Assembly (NCBI GenBank): GCA_034432655.1
Contig: DAOUBP010000058.1
Location: 1 to 64,000, forward strand
Length of the DNA stretch: 64,000 nt
Direction: 5' to 3'
DNA from: DAOUBP01 sp034432655
Lineage (GTDB): Bacteria > Chloroflexota > Anaerolineae > CG2-30-64-16
The notes beneath the pieces were generated by a model. It did not search any database, was not told the origin of the DNA, and worked only from the letters and a program-made list of their open reading frames with translations. Below are positions 7,253 to 15,763 of the stretch, one piece after another (the stretch's first letter is position 1; each line of letters begins with the position of its first letter). Made by a program: the position numbers and the translations under genes.

Positions 7253-10200
7253 GTGGAAACCCGTCTCAGTCGTTTGTGCGATGCCATCATTGAAGCCGGC
7301 TGGCTGGCCGCGCTAGTGGTGGCACCGCTTTTCTTCAATACATTCTCCAACCGCGTCTTCGAGCCGGATAAGATCCATCTGGTGCGCTCCATCGCCCTTG
7401 TCATGGCCGTGGCCTGGGGCATCCAGCTCCTGGACAGCGGCCTGCGCCGCGTGCCCGCCGCACCTGCGGTCTGGGCGCGCTTGCGCGCGACCCCACTGGC
7501 ACTCCCTGTGCTGATCCTCATCCTCAGCTACCTGCTCAGCACTGCGCTTTCAGTGGTGCCCCGCATCAGCTTCTTCGGCTCCTATGTGCGGATGCAGGGG
7601 ACGCTGACCTTTCTCAGCTACGTGGCGATCTTCGCCATGGTGCTCACACACCTGCGCCGCCGTGAGCAGATGCAACGGCTGCTGCACACCGTTGTCCTCA
7701 CCAGCCTTCCTATTGCGATCTACGGGATCATCCAACACGCCGGCCTGGACCCGCTGCCCTGGGGCGGAGACGTCCAGGAACGGGTTGCCGCCAATATGGG
7801 TAACGCCATCTTCGTGGCCGCGTACCTTATCATGGCGTTCTTCCTCACCCTGGAACGGCTGCTGGACAGCCTGGTCTCGTTGCTGGATGTGCAACATGGC
7901 AGCCTGGGGGATGCGTTGCGGGCGGGCAGCTATCTGTTCGTGCTGGCCGTGCAGGCCATCGCGATCGTCTACACTCAGAGCCGTGGGCCGTGGCTGGGCT
8001 GGAGCGCGGGACTGTACGTGTTCGGGATGTTGGGCTTGTTGCTGCTGGCACGTTGGGCGGCCGGCCGGGAACGCCTGCCGGCTGCTTTGCGCTGGCTGAG
8101 CCGCCATGTGACGGCCGCCTGGCTGGGGCTGATCGGGGTTGCGCTGGCCGTGATCGCCCTGGTGGTGACGCTGAACATCCCCGGCGGCCCGCTGCAGGGG
8201 CTGTGCGAAAAGCGCTATGCTAATCGGGTGTGCACCCTGTTCAGCACCACCGAGGGCACCAACGCCGTGCGCGTGCTGATCTGGCAAGGGGTGGTGGACA
8301 TGATGCTCAAACCACACGCCCCCATCGAGCAACCCGATGGCACGCCCGACCCGCTCAACGCCATCCGTCCGTTCATCGGCTACGGGCCCGAGTCCATGTG
8401 GGTGGCGTACAACCGTTTCTACCCGCCCGAACTGGCGCACTACGAATCGCGCAACGCCTCCCCTGACCGCTCGCACAACGAGACGTTCGACGCGCTGGTG
8501 CGCGGGGGATTGCTCCAGTTCGGCACCCAGCTGGTGCTGTTCAGCAGCGTCTTCTACTATGCGCTGCGCTGGCTGGGGCTGGTACGCGGCCGGGGACGCC
8601 GCGGGCTCTTCATGGCGCTGCTGGCCGGCGGAGGCGGGATCGGCGTGCTTGCGCCGCTGCTGGCCGACGGTAGCCTGCGCCTGGCCGGGATCGGCCTGCC
8701 GGCCGGGCTGATCGCAGGTATGATCGTCTACGTAACGCTCGACCTGCTGTTGAGCAAAGCTCAGGACCGACCAGAAGAGGCAGCGGCCCGGCCAGCCACC
8801 GGAGGCCGTCGGCAGCTCCTGATCCTGGCATTGCTTTCCGCCATCGTTGCTCATTTCGTCGAGGTCCATTTCGGGATCGCCATCGTCTCCACCATGACCT
8901 ACCTCTGGACCTTGATGGCGGCCCTGGTGGTCGTAGGGATGCGGTGGGACGCGGAGGACGCGGAATCGCTGCCCACATCTGCCGGCGCCCACGCGCCGGA
9001 ATCCCACCCCCCTCATCAGGAGGCGACAGAGGCTGCCACGACTTCTCGCCCGGCGAAGGCGCTGCCTGTAGCGAGCAGCAAGGGCCGGCGCAAGGGCGGC
9101 CGGCGGACACCGGCCGAGGGGCGTCGGACGTCGCCGGCCGAGCCAGCCCCTTCACCTGCGCCGAAACGTTCGCGCCCGGATCCCTTACTGCCCTACCTGG
9201 GGATCGCCGGGCTGATCACGTTGGTGCTGGTGTGGGACTATCTGGTCAATCAAAGCGGCGGCACCTCGCCGCTGGCCATCCTGTGGCAGGCTTTCACTAC
9301 CAGGCTGCAGGACTATCGGGTCGTCTCCTCACCGATCCTGTTGATGCTCATGTTCTTCGTCTGGCTGGTGGGCAGCTTGCTGGCCGTCACCGAGACGCGA
9401 CGCCAGTCCGGGCCGGGCAGTCGCCTCCCCTCCCTGCTGGCCGGCCTGGTCTACGCGTTGACGGTGGTCGCAGTCTTCCTCGTTTTCGGGCTGATCCAAG
9501 CTAACCGGCTCACGCTAACAGGGCTGGGCGGCCTGGACATCTTTCGCCACATAGCAAACCACATCGTGGTATTTGATTTGTTCTTGCTGTTGCTCTTATT
9601 GGGCCTGGCCCTGGCAATTATGGTGGCTGAGCCCCGGTCGCGGCCCGCGCACGCCTTCGCAAGAAGGCCGCTGCTGTCGTTGACCGGCGGCGCCGTTCTG
9701 GCGGCGTTGGCGGCTGCGATCATCGTTAACGTCAATATCCAGACGGTACAAGCCGACACCTTCTATAAACAAGGGCTCGCTTACGAGTCGGCGGAGCAAT
9801 GGGAAGGGGCGTCCATCCTGTACCGTGAAGCCGCTCGGCTGGAACCGCAAGAGGATTTCTATTATCTGTTCCTGGGCCGCTCATTGCTGCAGCTCGCCAC
9901 ATCCGTCCCGGCCAGGGGCACGCCGGTCCTCCCGGAGGACTTGAGCCGGGTCCCCACCGCCGACCTCTTGCCGCTGATCGAACGCGGCCTGCAGGTGCGC
10001 AGTCGGGAGGACCTGTACCGGGCAGCCCACGCGGCCCTGGTGGCAGCGCGGCGACTGAACCCGCTGAACACCGACCACAGCGCCAACCTGGCCCGCCTGC
10101 ACCAGGCATGGGCGTTTGCTGCGCTGGCCGATACGGCCAGCAGCAGGAGGGCCGTGCCCCGATTGCGCGAGCTGAGCCCAACGCAAGCGGAAGCTGTGAA

Positions 10201-10867
10201 CGTGGGTCGGCTGCAGCAGGCGGTGTCCTACTTCCGCCAGGCCGTATCCCTCAGCCCGCAAAACGCCGGGCTGTGGAATGAGCTAGCCCTGGTGCAGCTC
10301 ATCCTCGATGACCTGGACGGTGCGCAGGCCAGCCTCGAGCGCTCCCTGGCCCTGGACTCCCGTTTCTATCTCACCTACCTGTATCGCGGCGATCTGTTCG
10401 ATCTGCGGGGCGATAAACAGGCTGCCCTGGCCGCGTATCGTAAGGCGGCCGAGCTGGCACCGAAGAATCTCAACGTGCTCAGCACGTTGGGCGTCTATAG
10501 CGCCCAAAACGGCGATGCCCAGGGCGCTGTCGCAGCCTTCCAGCGCGTCGTCGAAATCGAGACGGCGGCACTGGCCGCGGCCGAAGCCCGGCTGGCCCAA
10601 CTGGACGCGCAGGCGGCACAGGCCGGCGGCTATAGCCGCTTGGAGGCATCTGCGGCTCGCACACAGGCGTCGTTACAGGCGCAGGTCGCTGCCCATCGGG
10701 CCCAATTGCACATCAGCTATCGCAACATCGCCCTGGTCTTGCGCGATACAGGTCAGGTCAACGAGGCGCTGGCGGCCGCGCGGCAGGCCGCGGTTTACGC
10801 CGGTCCCGAGGATCAAACGGCCATTGAAACACTCATCGCCGACCTGGAAAGGCGGCTCAGGCCATGA
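7253..10867 (+). CDS. O-antigen ligase/polymerase-like membrane protein with C-terminal TPR domain
   Basis: About 1204 aa. The N-terminal part (to about residue 540) has many hydrophobic helices and a Wzy_C/O-antigen-ligase-like core, including the large periplasmic loop with TQSRGPWLGW and GYGPESMWVAYNRFYPPEL. A charged, disordered linker rich in K/R/P follows (about 570-640), then more membrane helices. From about 855 to the end comes a TPR region (for example YKQGLAYESAEQWEGASILYREA, split here into repeats of about 34 residues). Such proteins polymerise or ligate lipid-linked glycans outside the membrane; the TPR may recruit partners. The open frame extends up to TTG 7181, but a likely promoter there favours GTG 7253 or TTG 7217. 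Its 3' end overlaps the next gene by 4 bp (ATGA). Confidence 0.75.
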   Translation: METRLSRLCDAIIEAGWLAALVVAPLFFNTFSNRVFEPDKIHLVRSIALVMAVAWGIQLLDSGLRRVPAAPAVWARLRATPLALPVLILILSYLLSTALSVVPRISFFGSYVRMQGTLTFLSYVAIFAMVLTHLRRREQMQRLLHTVVLTSLPIAIYGIIQHAGLDPLPWGGDVQERVAANMGNAIFVAAYLIMAFFLTLERLLDSLVSLLDVQHGSLGDALRAGSYLFVLAVQAIAIVYTQSRGPWLGWSAGLYVFGMLGLLLLARWAAGRERLPAALRWLSRHVTAAWLGLIGVALAVIALVVTLNIPGGPLQGLCEKRYANRVCTLFSTTEGTNAVRVLIWQGVVDMMLKPHAPIEQPDGTPDPLNAIRPFIGYGPESMWVAYNRFYPPELAHYESRNASPDRSHNETFDALVRGGLLQFGTQLVLFSSVFYYALRWLGLVRGRGRRGLFMALLAGGGGIGVLAPLLADGSLRLAGIGLPAGLIAGMIVYVTLDLLLSKAQDRPEEAAARPATGGRRQLLILALLSAIVAHFVEVHFGIAIVSTMTYLWTLMAALVVVGMRWDAEDAESLPTSAGAHAPESHPPHQEATEAATTSRPAKALPVASSKGRRKGGRRTPAEGRRTSPAEPAPSPAPKRSRPDPLLPYLGIAGLITLVLVWDYLVNQSGGTSPLAILWQAFTTRLQDYRVVSSPILLMLMFFVWLVGSLLAVTETRRQSGPGSRLPSLLAGLVYALTVVAVFLVFGLIQANRLTLTGLGGLDIFRHIANHIVVFDLFLLLLLLGLALAIMVAEPRSRPAHAFARRPLLSLTGGAVLAALAAAIIVNVNIQTVQADTFYKQGLAYESAEQWEGASILYREAARLEPQEDFYYLFLGRSLLQLATSVPARGTPVLPEDLSRVPTADLLPLIERGLQVRSREDLYRAAHAALVAARRLNPLNTDHSANLARLHQAWAFAALADTASSRRAVPRLRELSPTQAEAVNVGRLQQAVSYFRQAVSLSPQNAGLWNELALVQLILDDLDGAQASLERSLALDSRFYLTYLYRGDLFDLRGDKQAALAAYRKAAELAPKNLNVLSTLGVYSAQNGDAQGAVAAFQRVVEIETAALAAAEARLAQLDAQAAQAGGYSRLEASAARTQASLQAQVAAHRAQLHISYRNIALVLRDTGQVNEALAAARQAAVYAGPEDQTAIETLIADLERRLRP

Positions 10868-11892
10868 CCACCTACATTTTGATCCTGCTCAGCGCGTTGG
10901 TGCTGGCCTTCGGCGTGACACCGTTGGCACAACGCACAGCCCGGCGCATCGGGATGGTGGATCAACCCAGCGCGCGCAAACAGCATACTGTGCCCACCCC
11001 TTTGCTGGGAGGCGCGGCCATTTATCTGGCCGTGATCGTCGCCTTGATCCTGCTGGGCGACCGTTTTTACGTCAACCAGGTGATCGGCATCTTCCTGGGC
11101 GCCACCCTGGTCTCTTTCATGGGCTTGTGGGACGACCGCCGGGGCCTGACCCCGTGGGTCAAACTGCTGGTCCAGGTGGTGGCTGCCGGGATCCTGGCCC
11201 TGACCGATGTGCGCATCAGCCTCTTCCCCTGGCCGGCGCTCAACATCGCTGCCACCCTGTTGTGGGTGGTTGGGATCACCAACGCCATGAACCTGCTGGA
11301 CAACATGGACGGCTTGAGCGGGGGCATCGCCGCCATCGCGGCGCTCTTCTTCCTGCTTTTCGCGGCTATGAGCAGGCAGTACCTGGTGGGCGCGCTGGCC
11401 GCGGCCCTGGTAGGCGCATGTGTCGGCTTCCTGTTCTACAACGTCAACCCGGCGCGCATCTTCATGGGCGACACCGGCAGTCTCTTTCTGGGGTTCACCC
11501 TGGCGGCCGTCGGCATCAAACTGCGCTTCCCGGACAATTCGGCCTTCGTCACCTGGATGGTGCCGGTGTTCGTGCTGGCGGTGCCCATCTTCGACACGAC
11601 CCTGGTGATCATCTCGCGCTTGCGCCGCGGTCTGAACCCGCTGACCACGCCGGGCAAAGATCACCTCAGCCACCGGCTGGCCCGGCTGACCGGCAGCCCG
11701 CGCGAGGCAGTGCTCATCTGTTATCTGATCGGCTTCATCGCCGGTGTCCTGGCCACCTTCATCACCCAGGCCAGCATCATCGAAGGATACGCGGTCGGCG
11801 CCGCCGCACTGCTGGCGGGCATCTACGGCATCTGGCGGCTGGAGCGCATTTTTCAGTGGACCACCCAATCAAACCAAAGGAGTCTCTCTTGA
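10864..11892 (+). CDS. MraY/WecA-family undecaprenyl-phosphate sugar-1-phosphate transferase
   Basis: A 342-aa polytopic membrane enzyme of the MraY/WecA/TagO family, which attaches a sugar-1-phosphate to undecaprenyl phosphate and so starts a cell-envelope glycan. Family motifs are present: VDQPSARKQHTVPTPLLGG near the N-terminus, NAMNLLDNMDGLSGG (Asp-rich catalytic motif), FMGDTGSLFLGF, and the cytoplasmic loop GKDHLSHRLARLTGSPR. The HLSHRL motif and lack of a pentapeptide-binding signature favour a WecA/TagO role over MraY (inference). Translationally coupled to the ligase-like gene by ATGA overlap, it fits as initiating enzyme of the upstream polysaccharide pathway. Confidence 0.88.
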   Translation: MTTYILILLSALVLAFGVTPLAQRTARRIGMVDQPSARKQHTVPTPLLGGAAIYLAVIVALILLGDRFYVNQVIGIFLGATLVSFMGLWDDRRGLTPWVKLLVQVVAAGILALTDVRISLFPWPALNIAATLLWVVGITNAMNLLDNMDGLSGGIAAIAALFFLLFAAMSRQYLVGALAAALVGACVGFLFYNVNPARIFMGDTGSLFLGFTLAAVGIKLRFPDNSAFVTWMVPVFVLAVPIFDTTLVIISRLRRGLNPLTTPGKDHLSHRLARLTGSPREAVLICYLIGFIAGVLATFITQASIIEGYAVGAAALLAGIYGIWRLERIFQWTTQSNQRSLS

Positions 11893-13223
11893 ACAAGCAC
11901 GTACTTTCCGTCCTGGCCCTCGTGGCCATCCTACTGCTGTCAGCCTGCGCGCCGACGACCACCACGCCGGTTGCCACGGCCCCTGAGCCTACCGCGATCG
12001 CAGCAGCCGCCGCAGCGCCGGCCACTGCTGCGCCACCCGCCGCTGCCGGCGAGCAGCCCACCGCTACGCCCGACACCCGGCCCACCGTCCCGGCGCCCCC
12101 GGCCGACGGCAGCCGGCCGTTGGCCGACATCCCGGCCCAGGAACGCAATGACCGTTTCAGCGGTCCGGCCGCTGCCTACGTCAAGCCGAACACCGTTTAT
12201 GTCGCCACCATTGTGACCGAGAAAGGCAACATCGTCGCTGAACTGTACCAGGATACCCCCCAAAGCCTGAACAACTTCGTCACCCTGGCCCTCAACGGCT
12301 TCTATGACGGCCTCACCTTCCATCGGGTGGAACCCGGCTTCGTCATCCAGGGCGGCGATCCGGCCGGCGACGGCATGGGCGGCCCCGGCTACACCATCCC
12401 GGCCGAGATCAAACACAGCCATCCGCGCGGGGTGCTGGCCTGGGCGCGCACCGGCGACCAGGTAAACCCGGAACGGCGCTCCAGCGGCAGCCAGTTCTAC
12501 ATCACCATCGGCGATGCCACCTTCCTGGACGGCGCCTACACCGTCTTCGGCTACATCATCGAAGGCATGGATGTGGCGGACCAGATCGCCGTGGGGGATA
12601 AGATCGTGCGGGTGGAGATCAGCGAAGCCGCAATCTCGCGGCTACCTACGCCCACCCCTACCCCTGAGCCGAAAGCGCCGCAGACCGCCGAGGGCCGACC
12701 GCTAGCTGCCTTGCCCGTGGCCGAGCGCGAGGGGATCTACAACACACCCCCGGCCATGACCCTGGATACCGCCAAGGCTTACCAGGCAACCATCGTCACC
12801 GACAAAGGCGAGATCGTCATCGAACTCGACCCGACCCGCGCGCCGCTGACCGTCAACAACTTCGTGCTGCTGGCCAATCTGGGCTACTACGATGGCATGC
12901 CGGTGGCCTATACAGAACCGGAAGTGTACCTGGTCACCGGCTCGCCGGCCAGCATGCCCAGCAGCGACGTCGGCTATCGGATGCCCCTGGAGCCCACAGC
13001 CAACGCCAGCGAGGTAATCACCGGCACGGTCAGCCTCTATCCGGTGGTTGACGTCACGGGCGATGTGGCTGCCAGCGGGAGCCAGTTCTTTATCTCCTTC
13101 ATGGCGCTGGAGGACAACACCACGCCGCTGAACATCTTCGGCCAGGTGGTCAGCGGTCTGGATGTGGCCCAACAGTTGGCCATCGGGGACATCATCAAGC
13201 GCATCACGATCAGCGTGAAATAG
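11889..13223 (+). CDS. Lipoprotein with two cyclophilin-type peptidyl-prolyl isomerase domains
   Basis: A 444-aa secreted lipoprotein. The start is TTG at 11889 (AAAGGAG 6 nt upstream, TTGA overlap with the previous stop). It gives a type II signal peptide with lipobox LLSAC at residues 15-19. A Thr/Pro/Ala linker follows, then cyclophilin domain 1 (about 95-245), with FHRVEPGFVIQGGDP and SGSQFYITIGD holding the catalytic Arg and Gln. Domain 2 (about 285-444) aligns in outline, but the corresponding segment is VAYTEPEVYLVTGSP, lacking the Phe-His-Arg and Gln-Gly-Gly-Asp residues, so it is probably inactive or a binding domain. Likely role: folding of exported proteins. Confidence 0.88.
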   Translation: MNKHVLSVLALVAILLLSACAPTTTTPVATAPEPTAIAAAAAAPATAAPPAAAGEQPTATPDTRPTVPAPPADGSRPLADIPAQERNDRFSGPAAAYVKPNTVYVATIVTEKGNIVAELYQDTPQSLNNFVTLALNGFYDGLTFHRVEPGFVIQGGDPAGDGMGGPGYTIPAEIKHSHPRGVLAWARTGDQVNPERRSSGSQFYITIGDATFLDGAYTVFGYIIEGMDVADQIAVGDKIVRVEISEAAISRLPTPTPTPEPKAPQTAEGRPLAALPVAEREGIYNTPPAMTLDTAKAYQATIVTDKGEIVIELDPTRAPLTVNNFVLLANLGYYDGMPVAYTEPEVYLVTGSPASMPSSDVGYRMPLEPTANASEVITGTVSLYPVVDVTGDVAASGSQFFISFMALEDNTTPLNIFGQVVSGLDVAQQLAIGDIIKRITISVK

Positions 13224-13241
13224 CCCGCCAGGTCCGGGGTG

Positions 13242-13796
13242 ATGATCAGGCAACGGGTGCTGCGAATTCTGGCGTTGGTGTTCGTCGTTGCCCTGTCGCT
13301 GGCCATTGTGGCATACGGCGACCGGCTGGCGACACTTGGCGCGTACGGCTACCCCGGCCTGTTTCTGCTCAACCTGTTGGCCAGCGCCACGCTGATCCTG
13401 CCCGCGCCAGGGCTGGCGCTGGCCTTCGCGGCCGGCGCCAGCCTGAACCCCTGGCTGGTGGGGCTGGCGGTCGGCAGCGGCTCAACCTTCGGCGAGCTGA
13501 CCGGCTATCTGGCCGGCTTCAGCGGCCGCGGCGCGATCGAAAACGACCCGCGCTACCCGCGCGTGCGCAACTGGATGAACCGTTTCGGCCTGTGGGTCCT
13601 TTTCATCCTCAGCCTGGTGCCAAATCCGTTGTTCGATGTGGCGGGCATCACCGCCGGGGTGATGAAGATCCCGGTCTGGAAATTCCTGGCGGTCACCTGG
13701 GCGGGCAAGGTCATCAAATCGGCCCTGGTGGCCCTGGCCGGCGCGGGCATGATCGGCGCGCTCAAACCGTTCATCCAGCAGTGGTTGATGCGTTAA
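13242..13796 (+). CDS. VTT/DedA-like (SNARE-associated) small membrane protein
   Basis: A 184-aa protein with an N-terminal membrane helix and the VTT-domain pattern (LPAPGLALAFAAGASLNPW; GELTGYLAGFSGRG; LVPNPLFDVAGITAGVMK). DedA/VTT proteins take part in lipid flipping and envelope homeostasis; the small YqaA-like branch is poorly characterised. The ATG at 13242 is preceded by a GTG at 13239, so the start may shift by one codon. It is followed after 6 nt by another small membrane protein. Confidence 0.7.
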   Translation: MIRQRVLRILALVFVVALSLAIVAYGDRLATLGAYGYPGLFLLNLLASATLILPAPGLALAFAAGASLNPWLVGLAVGSGSTFGELTGYLAGFSGRGAIENDPRYPRVRNWMNRFGLWVLFILSLVPNPLFDVAGITAGVMKIPVWKFLAVTWAGKVIKSALVALAGAGMIGALKPFIQQWLMR

Positions 13797-13802
13797 GAGA
13801 TC

Positions 13803-14249
13803 ATGACGGACAAGTTCGACACGGCGCTCATCTTCGGCTTGCTGTCCCTGTTTCACCTGATCGGTGGTGCGGCGCTGGGCGCGGGGCTCAGCGCGCGACG
13901 CTGGCTGCCCATAGCGTGGGGGGCGTTGCTCGGGGTTGCGCCGCTTTACTTCGGCGCTGAGCGCATCTGGCTGCTCGGCGACTGGTTACCGCTGGTCTGG
14001 CAGCTGGCGGTACTGGCCGTCGCGGCAATCGGGGGTGGATGGCGCCTGCCCGGGCTGCGCGCGTTCTTCCTGCGCCAGGGGATGGCCAGCTTGATGGTCG
14101 GCACGTTGATCATGGCCGTGGCCGCCGTGACCGCGGCCTGGCTGGTGAACCGCGGGGCCGAGCTGGTATCGCAAGTCGTCGGCGGCATCGGCTTCCTTTT
14201 CGGCGCCATGTGGTTCGGCGCGGGGATCAAACAGTTGCGAGGCAAGTAG
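13803..14249 (+). CDS. Hypothetical membrane protein
   Basis: A 148-aa protein with about five hydrophobic segments (for example LIFGLLSLFHLIGGAALGAG and MVGTLIMAVAAVTAAWLV). I do not recognise a family. It lies 6 nt after the VTT-domain gene, and its stop overlaps the GTG of the RNase Z gene, so it appears to be transcribed and translated with them. Confidence 0.65.
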   Translation: MTDKFDTALIFGLLSLFHLIGGAALGAGLSARRWLPIAWGALLGVAPLYFGAERIWLLGDWLPLVWQLAVLAVAAIGGGWRLPGLRAFFLRQGMASLMVGTLIMAVAAVTAAWLVNRGAELVSQVVGGIGFLFGAMWFGAGIKQLRGK

Positions 14250-15211
14250 TGTTCGAACTCGTCTTCCTGGGCACCTCAGCCTCGGCGCCTTCGGTACAGC
14301 GCGGCCTGTCGGCGGCGATGGTGCTGCACCGCGAATACCGCTTTCTGATTGACTGCGGCGAGGGCACCCAGCGCCAGATCCTGCGCAGCGGCCTGGGGTT
14401 CAAACGCCTGGAGCGCATCCTGCTGACCCACGGCCACCTCGATCATATCCTGGGGCTCGGCGGCCTGGCCTCCACCTTCGGCCGCTGGGAGGCCATCGAA
14501 CAGTTGGAGATCATGGGCGGGGCCGCTGCGCTGGCCCGGGTGCGCGAGCTGATGCGGGTTGTCTTCGGCGCGGCGGAGACGCACGTCAACATCGTCTATC
14601 GGGTGATCCAGCCGGGCATCCTGCAAGAGGACGACCAGTTCCGGCTGCGGGTCTTCCCGGTGGAACATCGCCGGACCGAAGCCTTCGGCTTCAGCTTCGA
14701 GGAAAAGGCACGGCGGCCGTTCTTACCGGAACGCGCCGAGGCCCTGGGGGTGCCGGCGGGGCCGATCCGCCGGGAGCTGGTGGCGGGGCGTGCGGTGGTT
14801 CTGCCCGACGGCCGGATGGTCCACCCCGACGAAGTCCTGGGCCCGGAAATACCCGGCATACGGTTGGTGTTCATCGGTGATGCCGGCCGCGTAGACAACC
14901 TGGTGGCCGAGGCGGCCGGCGCCGACCTGCTGGCGATCGAGGCGACCTATCTGGAAGAAGAGCGGGAGATCGCGGCTGCGTTCGGCCATCTGACCGCCGC
15001 GCAGGCAGCCTGGCTGGCGCGCGAGGCGGGCGTGAAGCATCTGGTGCTGCATCACATCTCGCGGCGCTACACCAACAAACAAGTGCTGGATGAAGCGGCT
15101 GCCATCTTCCCGGAGACCACGGTCGCGCGCGATTTCGATCTCTTTCGCCTGGTGAAACAGAAGCCACTGGAGCGCGTGGACGTGCGCGATCGGGCGGAGG
15201 AAGCTCTGTAG
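14249..15211 (+). CDS. rnz: Ribonuclease Z (tRNA 3'-end processing)
   Basis: A 320-aa metallo-beta-lactamase-fold endonuclease that trims the 3' trailers of tRNA precursors. Zinc ligands: THGHLDHILGLGGL (HxHxDH), the later Asp in FIGDAGRVDN, and His in LVLHHISRRY. The N-terminus (FLGTSASAPSVQRGLSAAMV; FLIDCGEGTQRQIL) is typical of RNase Z, and the length is normal. The GTG start at 14249 overlaps the upstream TAG by one base. The variant reads ASAPS where many relatives read SAVPT. Confidence 0.9.
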   Translation: MFELVFLGTSASAPSVQRGLSAAMVLHREYRFLIDCGEGTQRQILRSGLGFKRLERILLTHGHLDHILGLGGLASTFGRWEAIEQLEIMGGAAALARVRELMRVVFGAAETHVNIVYRVIQPGILQEDDQFRLRVFPVEHRRTEAFGFSFEEKARRPFLPERAEALGVPAGPIRRELVAGRAVVLPDGRMVHPDEVLGPEIPGIRLVFIGDAGRVDNLVAEAAGADLLAIEATYLEEEREIAAAFGHLTAAQAAWLAREAGVKHLVLHHISRRYTNKQVLDEAAAIFPETTVARDFDLFRLVKQKPLERVDVRDRAEEAL

Positions 15212-15219
15212 GCCGCGCT

Positions 15220-15462
15220 TTATGCCGGGGGCGGCACCGGCAAGTCGTCCACCGCCGTGTGCATCCACTTCTCCCCGGTTTCGATCAGCATATTGGGGAT
15301 ATCGTCCACGATGGGATACTTTCGGCCACAGCCCGGCTCCTGACAGACCAGCCAGGCGTCCTTTACCAACAATAAGCGGCCCGGGTCATCCCCCGGCTGG
15401 CGGGTTGGTCCGCTCACGCAATGAGGACAACGTAAAATTTCCAACAAGTCTTGTGGGATCAT
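15220..15462 (-). CDS. Trm112-like (UPF0434-type) zinc-ribbon protein
   Basis: An 80-aa protein beginning MIPQDLLEILRCPHC, with a second cysteine pair CQEPGC and the conserved tail KYPIVDDIPNML. These are typical of the bacterial Trm112-like/YcaR family, small zinc-ribbon proteins whose eukaryotic relatives activate methyltransferases. The ATG at 15462 was chosen because GAGG lies 6-9 nt upstream. It runs convergently to rnz (8 nt between stops) and divergently from rpsB. Confidence 0.8.
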   Translation of the reverse strand: MIPQDLLEILRCPHCVSGPTRQPGDDPGRLLLVKDAWLVCQEPGCGRKYPIVDDIPNMLIETGEKWMHTAVDDLPVPPPA

Positions 15463-15500
15463 CTTCTGACCTCGTCGAAAGGGCTTTTTTTCTGATTGCC

Positions 15501-15529
15501 AGTATACCATCCGGGCCCCGTGCCGCCAA
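15501..15529 (-). promoter_or_regulatory. Promoter of the Trm112-like gene
   Basis: Read on the minus strand: TTGGCG (15524-15529), 17 bp, TATACT (15501-15506). It gives a leader of about 30 nt and is back to back with the rpsB promoter. Confidence 0.65.
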
Positions 15530-15580
15530 ACCGCTTCCCGTTGTTCTCTACCTGCATCTGATAAGACCTGGGCACCTAAC

Positions 15581-15609
15581 TTGCCCGTGATTTGGCGCTA
15601 TGCTATACT
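15581..15609 (+). promoter_or_regulatory. Promoter of the rpsB operon
   Basis: TTGCCC (15581-15586), 17 bp, TATACT (15604-15609). It predicts a transcript starting near 15616 and a leader of about 150 nt before the rpsB GTG. Confidence 0.75.
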
Positions 15610-15617
15610 TTGCACTT

Positions 15618-15636
15618 GGGCCAGCATACCTGGCCC
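15618..15636 (+). promoter_or_regulatory. 5'-end hairpin in rpsB leader
   Basis: GGGCCAG (15618-15624) and CTGGCCC (15630-15636) pair perfectly around the loop CATAC, within about 3 nt of the predicted transcript start. It may protect the mRNA 5' end. The rest of the leader (to 15763) is unassigned; S2 autoregulation there is possible, but I see no recognised motif. Confidence 0.5.
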
Positions 15637-15763
15637 ATATCTTACACGCCTGCTTTTCAACTGGCCGTGCCCGCAGCAGCTCCCCGGCAATGCAAAAAGG
15701 GGTCGGCGCGCGGGTCCCAGGGCACAAGCCGGCGGAAGAAAAACGGAAAAAGGAGAGTTACAC

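Noticed and set aside
10308..11888. Upstream extension of the cyclophilin lipoprotein frame
   Set aside because: The extension runs in a wrong frame through the TPR and phosphotransferase genes; the true start is TTG 11889 with a Shine-Dalgarno and lipoprotein signal.
15581..15763. Longer N-terminus for ribosomal protein S2
   Set aside because: It would begin inside the -35 box; the conserved S2 start and AAGGAG point to GTG 15764.
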